Source: Bacteroidota bacterium
Lineage (GTDB): Bacteria > Bacteroidota > Bacteroidia > Chitinophagales > Chitinophagaceae
Assembly: GCA_013285905.1 (NCBI GenBank)
Contig: JABDGU010000008.1
Location: 1-64,000, forward strand
Length of the DNA stretch: 64,000 nt
Direction: 5' to 3'
Made by a program: the position numbers and the translations under genes
Shown here: piece after piece, positions 44,668-53,253 of the stretch
How the letters are laid out: every line of letters begins with the position of its first letter
Position numbering within the stretch: the first letter of the stretch is position 1
Notes under the pieces: generated by a model
The model's input: the letters and a program-made list of their open reading frames with translations, nothing else
Told to the model about the DNA's origin: nothing
The model's database searches: none

Positions 44668-44806
44668 TGTATTGTATATTTATTTTTCTTAAAAACTGTT
44701 TACTATTTTATGCTTTACTATGTTACAACTAAATTTCGGCTAAAGCCAACTGAGTTTTTATTTACTCTATTAAATTTATATTCTATTTAGCAGTATTGTT
44801 TACCAA

Positions 44807-45379
44807 TTAACCTTTTAACTTTTTACCCTTCTCAGCCTTTGTCTTTTTGCCCTTTAAAGCATCAAGACCTTTCCATATATCGTTCTTCACTTTTTCTTCC
44901 GGCCCGGACAGCTTATCAAGCAACTTCAGCACTTTGGGGTCGCAAGCAGGTTCGCCGTCTTCTTTATCAGGATGAACATGTTGTAATGGAATGCTCAACA
45001 TAACAAACTCATACAACCAGTCACTTATATCAATAACGGTTTCACTTCTCGGTATAAAGACAACATCATCTTCATCATCTATCTCCCCGGCCTCTTCTCC
45101 CATCAGTTTTATTACGAGATTGAATTCATCCCATAATGCGATCCTGAAGTCTTCCCCACAACGATCACAAGGCGCTGTTACTCCACCATCAATGTCAAAA
45201 TGCAGAAGAAAAAAACTGTTCTTTTTGTCAAAGTTCAATGTGATCTTTGCATTCCAGTCTTTAAATTCCCCATCATTGTTACGCTCATGCATGAATTTGT
45301 TATCAATCTCATACACAAACGTGTGCAAACCGGGTTTCAATCCCTGCCAAGCTATCTCAAATTCCCGGTTATGCTTCAT
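44807..45379 (-). CDS. YceD/DUF177-family protein
   Basis: A 190-residue protein with CDRCGEDF in the middle (Cys pair), many acidic residues, CDPKVLKLL and a basic tail. This is the DUF177 family that precedes rpmF in many bacteria and is tied to ribosome or 23S rRNA maturation. It precedes rpmF here with a 139-bp gap that could hold a promoter. Confidence 0.88.
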   Translation of the reverse strand: MKHNREFEIAWQGLKPGLHTFVYEIDNKFMHERNNDGEFKDWNAKITLNFDKKNSFFLLHFDIDGGVTAPCDRCGEDFRIALWDEFNLVIKLMGEEAGEIDDEDDVVFIPRSETVIDISDWLYEFVMLSIPLQHVHPDKEDGEPACDPKVLKLLDKLSGPEEKVKNDIWKGLDALKGKKTKAEKGKKLKG

Positions 45380-45462
45380 TACTTTGGTTTACACCGCCAA
45401 GAGGCAGCCTGACTACTCAAACCCCTCAAAACGGGATGCAAAATTAGAAAAAATAATCGGGA

Positions 45463-46365
45463 TTAGAGCAATTTATTTCGCTTTAATAAAAATGAATATA
45501 AGACCTGGTTCACATCCTGTGAAAGATCAACGGCTACCCTATCGATTTGGTACTGGTGGCAGCGGTTTTCGATATCAAGCTGAAAATCTTTCATACGTGA
45601 AACATATTGCTCTTTTATCTGCTGTGGCTGCAGTTTTATCCTATCCCCGCTCTCAAGGTCAACAAACTCATAAGGGCGGTTCTCAAATTCAAAGTCCATT
45701 TCCTTTTGGCCATCCATCACATGAAATAAAATTACTTCATGTTTGTTATAACGCAAATGCTGCAGGGCCGCAAAAAGCTCTTCTATATCGTCCACATCAT
45801 CCATCATATCGCTAAATACGACTATAAGTGAGCGTTTATGCATTCTCTCCGCTATCTCATGCAAGGCTTTTGCAGCGTTGGTCTTTTTGTTCGGCGGGCT
45901 ATAGTTTAATGTTTTCTGCAATATACTGGTCAGGAGGCGGTAATGGCTGTTGGCAGAGCGGCAGTCTGAAATGGAAAACAGGCTTTCATCGAACAAAGCC
46001 AAAGCACCGGCATCTAATTGCCGCTTGAGCAATTGCAGCAATGAAGCTGCGGCGACACAGGAAAACTGGAGTTTATTGAGTTTTTTATCATCCTCGGGGA
46101 AAAACATGGATGAGGAAGTATCGAGTACGAGGCAGCAACGCAGATTGGTCTCTTCTTCAAAACGCTTAATGAAAAGTTTATCGGTGCGGCCATATACTTT
46201 CCAATCTATGTGCCTGAGGGCATCGCCGGGGTTATATATCCTATGCTCGGCAAACTCGACCGAAAAGCCATGAAAAGGGCTTTTATGCAATCCTATAATA
46301 AAGCCTTCCACCACCTGTTTGGCTATAAGTTCCAGGTTGTCGCTAATGGGTTGTTGCAGTATCAT
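45463..46365 (-). CDS. DUF58 domain protein (MoxR-associated type)
   Basis: A 300-residue protein. It has IYNPGDALRHIDWKVYGRTD (the DUF58 hallmark), followed by a von Willebrand A-like core with LVLDTSSSMFF (a metal-ion adhesion-site type DxSxS). These proteins usually work with a MoxR AAA+ ATPase, but none is adjacent here. It is cytoplasmic, without membrane segments. Confidence 0.9.
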   Translation of the reverse strand: MILQQPISDNLELIAKQVVEGFIIGLHKSPFHGFSVEFAEHRIYNPGDALRHIDWKVYGRTDKLFIKRFEEETNLRCCLVLDTSSSMFFPEDDKKLNKLQFSCVAAASLLQLLKRQLDAGALALFDESLFSISDCRSANSHYRLLTSILQKTLNYSPPNKKTNAAKALHEIAERMHKRSLIVVFSDMMDDVDDIEELFAALQHLRYNKHEVILFHVMDGQKEMDFEFENRPYEFVDLESGDRIKLQPQQIKEQYVSRMKDFQLDIENRCHQYQIDRVAVDLSQDVNQVLYSFLLKRNKLL

Positions 46366-46506
46366 TAAACCAAACCTACACCAAAAACATGGAATACGCT
46401 TGTTAAAAAATGCATTATTCTATCTGCCATGTTTTATTAAAAAAATTGTTCAGACTTTTGAATTTTGAATTTTTAAAGTATCTTCAACCATTCAAATAAA
46501 TTATAC

Positions 46507-46755
46507 ATGAAATTACGCCTTTCTTTAATGGTGGCTTTGGCTTTTATAGTGATGACAGGAATGAGTTCCTGCGTTAAAAAATATACCTGCCATTGTGATA
46601 TTTCTTATACAGGTTTGCCCGGCCTGCCTGATTCCACATCGCAAGAGTATAGTATTACCGACAGTAAGGCCAATGCTAAAAGTGAATGCAGTGCCCAGTC
46701 TGCCACCTATAATAACAATGGCATAAAAACAGTAGAAAACTGCTATTTGTATTAA
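46507..46755 (+). CDS. Small lipoprotein
   Basis: An 82-residue protein with a lipoprotein leader (lipobox MSSC around residue 22). The mature part has several cysteines (YTCHCDISY, SECSAQS, ENCYLY) and is probably disulfide-bonded. Function is unknown. Confidence 0.75.
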   Translation: MKLRLSLMVALAFIVMTGMSSCVKKYTCHCDISYTGLPGLPDSTSQEYSITDSKANAKSECSAQSATYNNNGIKTVENCYLY

Positions 46756-46778
46756 TAGTGGCAGAATCCTTAATTTTG
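46746..46778 (+). promoter_or_regulatory. Bacteroidota promoter (TTTG - 21 bp - TAATTTTG)
   Basis: TTTG at 46746-46749 and TAATTTTG at 46771-46778 fit the -33/-7 consensus with good spacing. The -33 lies in the last codons of the lipoprotein gene. It should drive the DoxX-thioredoxin gene at 46795. Confidence 0.65.
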
Positions 46779-46794
46779 CGCGGTATTTTTGATC

Positions 46795-47751
46795 ATGGCA
46801 GAATTATCGCACCCTCCGAAGACAGCGGCTTTTTATATTAAACGTATTATAGGTTTTGTACTGTTGCTTGCAATGGCAGCAGTATTTTTCTTTTCGGCCT
46901 ATACCAAAATGGCAAGCCAGACCGCTTTTGATTCTTTTCAATGGACTTTTCTTGACCTCGGCATAAACAGTACATTTTTTGCGGGAATACTTGCCCGCCT
47001 TTTTATAGGGTTTGAATTGATGTTAGGCCTGTTCCTGCTTTTTCATATTTACCTGAAACAATTTACTTACCCTGTTGTAATTACTTTGCTGGGGATATTT
47101 ATTATTTACCTCCTGATGGTAATTGTTAACCAGGGAGACAACGGGAATTGCGGGTGCTTTGGCAATACCGTTACTATGAAACCTTCTGCGGCTATATGGA
47201 AAAATGTTGCGATGATTTGCACTACCCTGCTCCTAATGTATATCTACCCTATAAAACCATACAAAAACCAGGAATGGATATGTACGGTTATCGGTATGCT
47301 GGGCTTGGTTACACCTTTCTTAATTGCCCCGGTATTTATCAATGATGATGCACAAGTTGTTTCGCAACCCATTGACCTGAATCCACTTTATGCGAATAAT
47401 CCCCCGCCGGCAGTTGAACTGCGAAAGGGCAAACATATTATTGCCTTTATGAGCCTTACCTGTCAGCACTGCAGAAAGGCCGCTTATTTACTGCAGATCA
47501 TACACCATCAGCACCCCGATGTTCCGATATTTATAGTGCTGGCAGGTTCGCAGCATTTTGAAGACGAGTTTTTTAAAGAGACGCATGCTATCGCATTGCC
47601 TCATATACTTTTCACAGATACCAAGACTTTTAGTATCATGTCGGGCAGTGGCGTACCAGCTATATACTGGATAAATAATTCGGTAATAGAACGCAAAGCC
47701 AATTATTACCAATTAGACCCGAAGAGTATAAAGGAATGGCTGAAAAAATAA
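46795..47751 (+). CDS. DoxX/MauE-type membrane protein fused to thioredoxin-like domain
   Basis: A 318-residue protein; start chosen at MAELSHPP. An N-terminal half of four or more membrane helices (18-38, 57-75, 85-105, and 120-165 with two more) contains QGDNGNCGCFG, a Cys pair typical of MauE/DoxX redox proteins. A periplasmic domain of about 115 residues has CQHC (SLTCQHCRKAAYLL), a thioredoxin-like active site, and the cis-Pro GVPAIYW. The fusion suggests it moves electrons across the membrane to periplasmic disulfides. Confidence 0.8.
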   Translation: MAELSHPPKTAAFYIKRIIGFVLLLAMAAVFFFSAYTKMASQTAFDSFQWTFLDLGINSTFFAGILARLFIGFELMLGLFLLFHIYLKQFTYPVVITLLGIFIIYLLMVIVNQGDNGNCGCFGNTVTMKPSAAIWKNVAMICTTLLLMYIYPIKPYKNQEWICTVIGMLGLVTPFLIAPVFINDDAQVVSQPIDLNPLYANNPPPAVELRKGKHIIAFMSLTCQHCRKAAYLLQIIHHQHPDVPIFIVLAGSQHFEDEFFKETHAIALPHILFTDTKTFSIMSGSGVPAIYWINNSVIERKANYYQLDPKSIKEWLKK

Positions 47752-47827
47752 TGTTTCAATGACTCAATGCTCAATGGCTCAATTTACCTTTTTAAAAACA
47801 AACGCGAATTATACCTTTTAACTCATC

Positions 47828-48901
47828 ATGATAAAAGAGGACGACATAGAAACAGTTTGGGATGATGATGAGCCGGAGGCTGCGGAAACGGAAGTAGGTT
47901 CTGAACCACTGGAGAGACTGCGTTTTATTACCGACCGGGGCCAGGCCCCGATGCGCATAGACAAATACCTGACCATGCGCATAGAAGGTGCTACGCGCAA
48001 CAAGGTGCAGCAGGCACTGGAACAGGGTTTTGTGATCGTAAATAATAATACCGTAAAAGCTAATTATAAATTAAAGCCGGGTGATGAAGTTGTAGTTTAT
48101 GATACCCGCACACCTGAAAACACTGAGGTAATACCACAGGAACTACCACTTGATATTACATACGAAGACGCAGACCTGCTGATAGTAAACAAAGCAGCGG
48201 GCATGGTGGTGCATCCCGGTTGTGGTAATTATACCGGCACTTTAGTAAATGGCTTGGCTTTTTATTTGCAACAAGAGCATGTTGATACTGAAAACCTGCA
48301 CCGCGTGGGCCTGGTGCACCGCATAGATAAAGACACTACCGGCCTGGTGGTGATAGCCAAAACATCACCGGCCATGACCAATATAGCCGCCCAGTTTAAA
48401 AAGCATACTGTTTACCGACGTTATATAGCCTTGGTTTGGGGCGACCTGCCTGAAGATACGGGTACCATTATTGCCCATGTGGGCCGCAACCTGCGCTACC
48501 GAAAAATCATGGATGCCTTCCCTGACGGGGAGTATGGTAAGGAAGCTATTACACACTACAAGGTGCTGGAACGCTTCAATTACGTTACCCTTGTGGAATT
48601 GAGGCTTGAAACAGGGCGTACTCACCAGATACGCGTACACATGAAATACATGGGGCATCCACTTTTCGGCGATACTACCTATGGTGGAGATACTATTGTG
48701 AAAGGGACGGTATTCAGTAAATACAAACAGTTTGTAGAGAATTGTTTTAAGATATTGCCCCGCCATGCGCTACATGCGAAAGAATTAGGCTTTAAGCATC
48801 CGACAACAGGAGAGTGGATACAGTTCGATTCGGCACTACCGAAAGATATGGCTGATGTAATAGAAAAATGGAGGGGATATACTAAGGCGAATGTGAAGTA
48901 G
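47828..48901 (+). CDS. RluA-family pseudouridine synthase (RluD-like)
   Basis: A 357-residue enzyme. An acidic N-terminal tail is followed by an S4 RNA-binding domain (RIDKYLTMRI, about 40-100). The catalytic domain has HRIDKDTTGLVVIAK (catalytic Asp), YRRYIALVWG and RTHQIRVHMKYMGHPLFGD. It probably modifies large-subunit rRNA. The stop is immediately followed by the toxin gene on the other strand (48901/48902). Confidence 0.93.
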   Translation: MIKEDDIETVWDDDEPEAAETEVGSEPLERLRFITDRGQAPMRIDKYLTMRIEGATRNKVQQALEQGFVIVNNNTVKANYKLKPGDEVVVYDTRTPENTEVIPQELPLDITYEDADLLIVNKAAGMVVHPGCGNYTGTLVNGLAFYLQQEHVDTENLHRVGLVHRIDKDTTGLVVIAKTSPAMTNIAAQFKKHTVYRRYIALVWGDLPEDTGTIIAHVGRNLRYRKIMDAFPDGEYGKEAITHYKVLERFNYVTLVELRLETGRTHQIRVHMKYMGHPLFGDTTYGGDTIVKGTVFSKYKQFVENCFKILPRHALHAKELGFKHPTTGEWIQFDSALPKDMADVIEKWRGYTKANVK

Positions 48902-49186
48902 TTAAAATTTGATTTCCTGTCTTGTATTTAACACAGCAAGAACAATTACATCATTGCTATAAATCTCAAAAACAACAACATATGGGAACTTTTCCAACTT
49001 AGCATCCCTGTATTTTTCGGCAGGAAAGATATAGCTATAATGTTGTGGATTGGCGGAAATTTTATTGTAAACATTATTCAGCTCCTCTAAAAATCTTTGG
49101 CTCAAACCCAATAACTGCTCTTCATAATAAAAGCAAGCATTTAAAGTGTGTAATTCCGCTCTGGCAGTTATAATAAGCCTATACAT
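48902..49186 (-). CDS. RelE/ParE-type toxin
   Basis: A 94-residue toxin of a type II module. It has the ParE/RelE fold pattern: a helical start (YRLIITARAELHTLN), a second helix (FLEELNNVYNKI), a strand block FPYVVVFEIYSNDVIVLAVL and a basic end. It overlaps the antitoxin gene by 8 bp. The target (mRNA or gyrase) cannot be assigned. Confidence 0.85.
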   Translation of the reverse strand: MYRLIITARAELHTLNACFYYEEQLLGLSQRFLEELNNVYNKISANPQHYSYIFPAEKYRDAKLEKFPYVVVFEIYSNDVIVLAVLNTRQEIKF

Positions 49187-49409
49187 CCTTTTTTATTTGC
49201 TTCCTGATATTTTCCATAGACTCCTCTATGCTATACCCTTTCATTTTACCAGAATGGTAGTCGGCACTTGTCTCATGTAACATGTTCAGAGTAGCGTCAT
49301 CATATATACTGATCTCATTTTCGACTAAAGTATATATAGCCTGCAACTTTTTTTCATCTGCATGGTCTATGTATCCATGTAATCTTTCCTTAACTGTCGC
49401 AACTGTCAT
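49179..49409 (-). CDS. Antitoxin of the RelE/ParE module
   Basis: A 76-residue, acidic and mostly helical protein with MTVATVKERLHGYIDHADEK at the start. It precedes and overlaps the toxin gene in the standard antitoxin-toxin order. Confidence 0.8.
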   Translation of the reverse strand: MTVATVKERLHGYIDHADEKKLQAIYTLVENEISIYDDATLNMLHETSADYHSGKMKGYSIEESMENIRKQIKKDV

Positions 49410-49487
49410 AGAACCTTATTTTATAAGTAAATTTACAAAAAATGAAGAATTGTAACAAATCTTAACCCGAAATAAGATCAAACGATT

Positions 49488-50249
49488 CTATTGAAGCCAG
49501 TGTATATGTTTGTGCAAAACCTCGATGCCGGCTACAAAAACAACAGCAGCCGTGACACGGCGTATGACAAGTGGATTGAATTTTTTGATGCCTATACGGG
49601 AACCTAATTGTCCGCCAATAAATACAGCAGCGGCCAGCAAACCGATATGGGCGTAGTTAATGTCTTTTTGCCTGACAGATAATTGTCCCGCTATCCCGGA
49701 TATAGAATTCACTAAAATAAAAAAACTGGCAGTAGCCGCTATTTTTTTAGGTATATCCCATTTCATCAGATTAAGGACAGGGGAAAGAAAAATACCACCA
49801 CCAATACCTACCATGCCGGATAGAAAACCAATCGCTCCCCCTATGGAAGCATCTTTGGCATAATGACTGTCAGACAGCTTCAAGTCAGCCTCCTTTATAC
49901 CCTTAGTTTTTATCCATAAAAGGATAGCGGCGACAACAAGGCTTAAGCCGAGAATAATGAAAAAGGTGTCTTCGCTTAATTTTAACATGGCACCGAGAAA
50001 TGCCATGGGCACACTAACAACAACAAGAGGTAACACTTTTTTCCAATCAACTTGTTTGTGACGTATAAAAAGAGCAGTGCCCCCCGTAACAACAATGATG
50101 TTGCATACTAAGGCGGTAAGTTTCATTTCCTGGAAAGGGAAGGAATAAAAGGTTAAAATAGCCAGATAGCTGGAACCTCCGCCAAAGCCAACGGAGGCAT
50201 ATACCATCGCTATTATAAAAAACAATAAAATTACTTCCCAGTATTGCAT
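49488..50249 (-). CDS. TSUP (TauE/SafE)-family anion exporter
   Basis: A 253-residue, eight-helix-type permease; start at 50249 (MQYWEVILLFFI), just after the ModE-like stop. It shows the duplicated TSUP half-motifs: VGFGGGSSYLAIL and the second-half GMVGIGGGIFLSPVL. Members export sulfite, sulfoacetate or related organosulfur anions. It lies 10 bp after a ModE-like regulator and near a Mo-binding protein, which suggests sulfite or oxyanion handling. Confidence 0.88.
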   Translation of the reverse strand: MQYWEVILLFFIIAMVYASVGFGGGSSYLAILTFYSFPFQEMKLTALVCNIIVVTGGTALFIRHKQVDWKKVLPLVVVSVPMAFLGAMLKLSEDTFFIILGLSLVVAAILLWIKTKGIKEADLKLSDSHYAKDASIGGAIGFLSGMVGIGGGIFLSPVLNLMKWDIPKKIAATASFFILVNSISGIAGQLSVRQKDINYAHIGLLAAAVFIGGQLGSRIGIKKFNPLVIRRVTAAVVFVAGIEVLHKHIHWLQ

Positions 50250-50259
50250 AAACAGAAAT

Positions 50260-50622
50260 TTAAAATTTAATTTTTTTTGCCAGTTGCCTGGAAAAGTGTT
50301 CAAGATCATCCTCTATTTGATGAAATACTTTGATCACTTTTTCGCCTTTGACTGTAAGTTTGGCACCACCACCACCTTTGCCACCTAAAATCTTTTCTAC
50401 AAGAAGGGATGCCGTTATTTCATTCATGTCTTCAACCATTTGCCATGCCTGCCTGTAAGACATTTTCATTTCGGCAGCAGCGCGGGTAATAGAACCAAAT
50501 TTCCCGATATTCTCCAACAGCTCAATTCTGCCTTTACCTACAAAATGACCACTATCATCAAATATCCTGATGCGAAAAAAAATATCGTATTTCTTTGATT
50601 GTTTAGTAATTTGCTTCGGCAT
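50260..50622 (-). CDS. ModE-type winged-helix regulator (N-terminal domain only)
   Basis: A 120-residue protein. It has the LysR-like ModE DNA-binding domain (IGKFGSITRAAAEMKMSYRQ then AWQMVEDMNE) and the GGKGGGGAKLT wing. No molybdate-binding (TOBE/DiMOP) domain is present. Such short forms occur in many bacteria and may or may not sense molybdate. Confidence 0.85.
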   Translation of the reverse strand: MPKQITKQSKKYDIFFRIRIFDDSGHFVGKGRIELLENIGKFGSITRAAAEMKMSYRQAWQMVEDMNEITASLLVEKILGGKGGGGAKLTVKGEKVIKVFHQIEDDLEHFSRQLAKKIKF

Positions 50623-50726
50623 GTTTTTTAAAGCATATCGTAATGATAAGTAAATAATATTCTATTTGCAATTGACCTATCGCCAAAGTAAGCAATATAT
50701 TCTTTTAAAAAAGAACATCCAATATT

Positions 50727-51245
50727 ATGCACATGAAATATCTTCTCATTTTTTTTCTTTCAATTTTATGCTCCACAGTATATGCCCAGCACGATGTGCC
50801 CGCCACCAATGAATTTAAAATTACGGGCGAAATAAAAAAAGACCTTATTTTTCGCATCAGCGATATTGAGAAATATCAACAAACCGAGATAGGAGACATC
50901 CCTATAAAAAACAGAAAAGGTGAAGTGAAAGATGTAATGCATAATGTTAAGGGCGTACCGGTTAAAACAATATTAGATAGTATAGGTATTAAGGTTGATA
51001 AACCGAAGGAATATGGCGAATACTATTTTGTTTTTATAGCATCTGATGATTATAAGAACATCTATTCGTGGAGCGAAATTTTTAACACAGAGGTAGGCAA
51101 TAAACTGTATATTATTACCGGAAAAGACGGGAAAAGCATGAGCCAGATAGAGGACAGGATATTGGTCTATTCTATGGCTGATATTAATACCGGGCTAAGG
51201 CATCTTAAAGGTTTGGCGAGGATAGAGGTTAAGCGTTTAAAATAA
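50727..51245 (+). CDS. Secreted molybdopterin-binding-fold protein
   Basis: A 172-residue protein with a signal peptide ending VYAQ. It has the compact oxidoreductase molybdopterin-binding fold: FKITGEIKKDLIFRISDIEK, NVKGVPVKTILDSIG, DYKNIYSWSEIFN and the closing RHLKGLARIEVK. No Mo-ligand cysteine is evident, so it may be a non-catalytic relative. It is divergent from the ModE-like gene. Confidence 0.8.
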   Translation: MHMKYLLIFFLSILCSTVYAQHDVPATNEFKITGEIKKDLIFRISDIEKYQQTEIGDIPIKNRKGEVKDVMHNVKGVPVKTILDSIGIKVDKPKEYGEYYFVFIASDDYKNIYSWSEIFNTEVGNKLYIITGKDGKSMSQIEDRILVYSMADINTGLRHLKGLARIEVKRLK

Positions 51246-51830
51246 TTATTCTGACAGATCTCGAATACATTGCTCCCTGATCATCCAAATTTCATCAAGC
51301 GTTAAATTGATGTTTTTATTACCAGCCAGCCACTTGCTTAAATAGTCTTTATGATATGCAACTTTAAAATCGGTGATCTGCTGTGGTGTTATTTCTACTT
51401 CTTCCAATAGATCATCAACAAAATCCGAAGGTTTAGAATTGATCCTTGTTGCATCAATTATCAGATCATAAAATTTCAGGTAATTATGTGCTTCGGGTAT
51501 ATATTCCAACTTGTGCAGTTTCAATGTGTTTGAAACAGGGAATGTGTTGATAGCATTCATTTTAAAAATGCCGAGTATAAGCTGTAAGCCCTGAAAACCG
51601 TTTTCCGTGGCCAGTTGCTTCAGTAAGGCATGTTTTGTGCTGCAAGTGCCACAATTATCTGCAAAGACGGTAGTAAGGTCTTCTTTATTTTTATTGCGGG
51701 CATAAGGAAGCTGCCTTATAAAATTGATAGCTTCTGCAAAAGTCATGATGTGCCTATTAATAAATAACATTGAAACAGGCCCCACAGCATTTATTTTAAA
51801 ATCGGGTAAGCTAAGAGGTTCGTTTTGCAA
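51246..51830 (-). CDS. Transglutaminase-like protein of unknown role
   Basis: A 194-residue cytoplasmic protein. The order NCGTCSTKHALLKQL (possible nucleophile Cys), EAHNYLKFYD (His) and IDATR (Asp) resembles the Cys-His-Asp arrangement of transglutaminase-like hydrolases. That match rests on motif order only, and I do not recognise the family. It abuts the convergent gene at 51245. Confidence 0.6.
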   Translation of the reverse strand: MQNEPLSLPDFKINAVGPVSMLFINRHIMTFAEAINFIRQLPYARNKNKEDLTTVFADNCGTCSTKHALLKQLATENGFQGLQLILGIFKMNAINTFPVSNTLKLHKLEYIPEAHNYLKFYDLIIDATRINSKPSDFVDDLLEEVEITPQQITDFKVAYHKDYLSKWLAGNKNINLTLDEIWMIREQCIRDLSE

Positions 51831-51860
51831 GAGTTGGAAGATTTATATACAAATATAGTG

Positions 51861-53243
51861 TCAATGCTGATTTCCAGTGCCGTCCAATTGATAGCAGCCA
51901 ATATCTTTCCCCGGTGGGCTTATTTCTGTTGCGCCATAAACAGGATCAATCGGGACAAGACTTAATGGACTAAAGCCGGTATATCCTTTCCCTATTGCGG
52001 GAGAAGCTGCTTTTAACCTGAAGTTGAATCCAGCAGCGTAAGCAATATTTACTATTCCTTCTGTAGCCGGCAAAGGGAAATTTACAAACTGGGGATCATT
52101 AGAGCCAACAATGGACGGTGCGTCATATACCTGGCCTAAGGTGTAGGACGAAGGCAAATAGGATGAAGGCTGTGGAATATCCGTAAGCTGTGGTATAGTA
52201 ATATAAGATTGGGGATAAAACTGGTTGACAATACTTATTGAATCGCCGTAATTATAGGTGTTGCCATAACGCAAATGAGTTGTATCGGCAATGACGTTAT
52301 TCAGCACCCTGAAGCCATACTTGCAATTGACAATAAGATTATTGTATGCAAGCCCCTTAGCACCTTCTTCATAATCGAGACTTCCACCGTGTCCGGCCGC
52401 AGTTCTGCGATAGCCGCAATTAACATAGGTATTATTATACATGGTAATATTAGTTTGCGGGCCAGCGTAAGTACCTACATCGGATGCTTTTGTGCCGTCT
52501 GTTGCCGAACCGATAATTAAATTATAGGCCATATCTCCTGTCGTTCCATGCTTTACATCCAGCCCTTCGCCGCCTGTAATTCCTATTTTTTCGAGTGTAT
52601 TGCGCATCAGGCATATTTTGCCGCAGGTAACCCTTAGTTCATCCGTAGAGCCATATAGCCATGAATCTTCCATAATAAAAGACCCGTTAATATTTTGAAA
52701 CAAAATACTATGTGATTTACCGCTAAGGGAGGGCAAGGGAGGAGTGCCAAGGAAGTTGCCACCTGTATATTCCACATGTGTCCATTTTAAAACCAACAGA
52801 GCGCAACTTGTATCGCAATTTATACCACACCATATACGTGTGCTTATAAAAGCGGAATCGGCATCGGCAGGTGTTTGCGGATTGTCCGTTTTTACAAGCC
52901 CGTTTACTGTTATCCAGTTCGGATTATCACGATTGCCTAATGAAATAAAAATGCCTTTTACTATAATAGATGAAGCGGGGGACATATAGAGATGTACATT
53001 CTCATCCATAATAAGTGTATCACCAGCGTTCACGGTAATATTACAACCGGCGGCAACCGTGTATGTTTTGCCACTTACCATATACCCTTTATAAGAACCG
53101 CACAAAGGCGCCGAATCGGAAATGGACTGAGCGACCTGGACAAGAGGCACTGATGCATAAACAAGGTCGTTCTTTTTTGCGCAGGACATAAAACAAGCCA
53201 TAGCTACAAGGAATGAAGCGATCATTAACGAGTCCCGTTTCAT
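51861..53243 (-). CDS. Surface lipoprotein with parallel beta-helix, paired with TonB receptor
   Basis: A 460-residue protein; start at 53243 (MKRDSLMIASFLVAMACFMSC, lipobox FMSC). The body has repeated strand-turn units rich in Asn, Gly and Val (NITMYNNTYVNCG, LAYNNLIVNC, KHGTTGDMAYNLIIGS), as in right-handed beta-helices. It follows the TonB receptor with an 11-bp distance from its stop, so the two are co-transcribed. It may be the receptor's substrate-capture lipoprotein. Confidence 0.75.
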   Translation of the reverse strand: MKRDSLMIASFLVAMACFMSCAKKNDLVYASVPLVQVAQSISDSAPLCGSYKGYMVSGKTYTVAAGCNITVNAGDTLIMDENVHLYMSPASSIIVKGIFISLGNRDNPNWITVNGLVKTDNPQTPADADSAFISTRIWCGINCDTSCALLVLKWTHVEYTGGNFLGTPPLPSLSGKSHSILFQNINGSFIMEDSWLYGSTDELRVTCGKICLMRNTLEKIGITGGEGLDVKHGTTGDMAYNLIIGSATDGTKASDVGTYAGPQTNITMYNNTYVNCGYRRTAAGHGGSLDYEEGAKGLAYNNLIVNCKYGFRVLNNVIADTTHLRYGNTYNYGDSISIVNQFYPQSYITIPQLTDIPQPSSYLPSSYTLGQVYDAPSIVGSNDPQFVNFPLPATEGIVNIAYAAGFNFRLKAASPAIGKGYTGFSPLSLVPIDPVYGATEISPPGKDIGCYQLDGTGNQH

Positions 53244-53253
53244 TTTACAACTC

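Noticed and set aside
45463-46365. MoxR-DUF58 operon
   Set aside because: No MoxR ATPase gene is adjacent within the window, so only the DUF58 protein is called.
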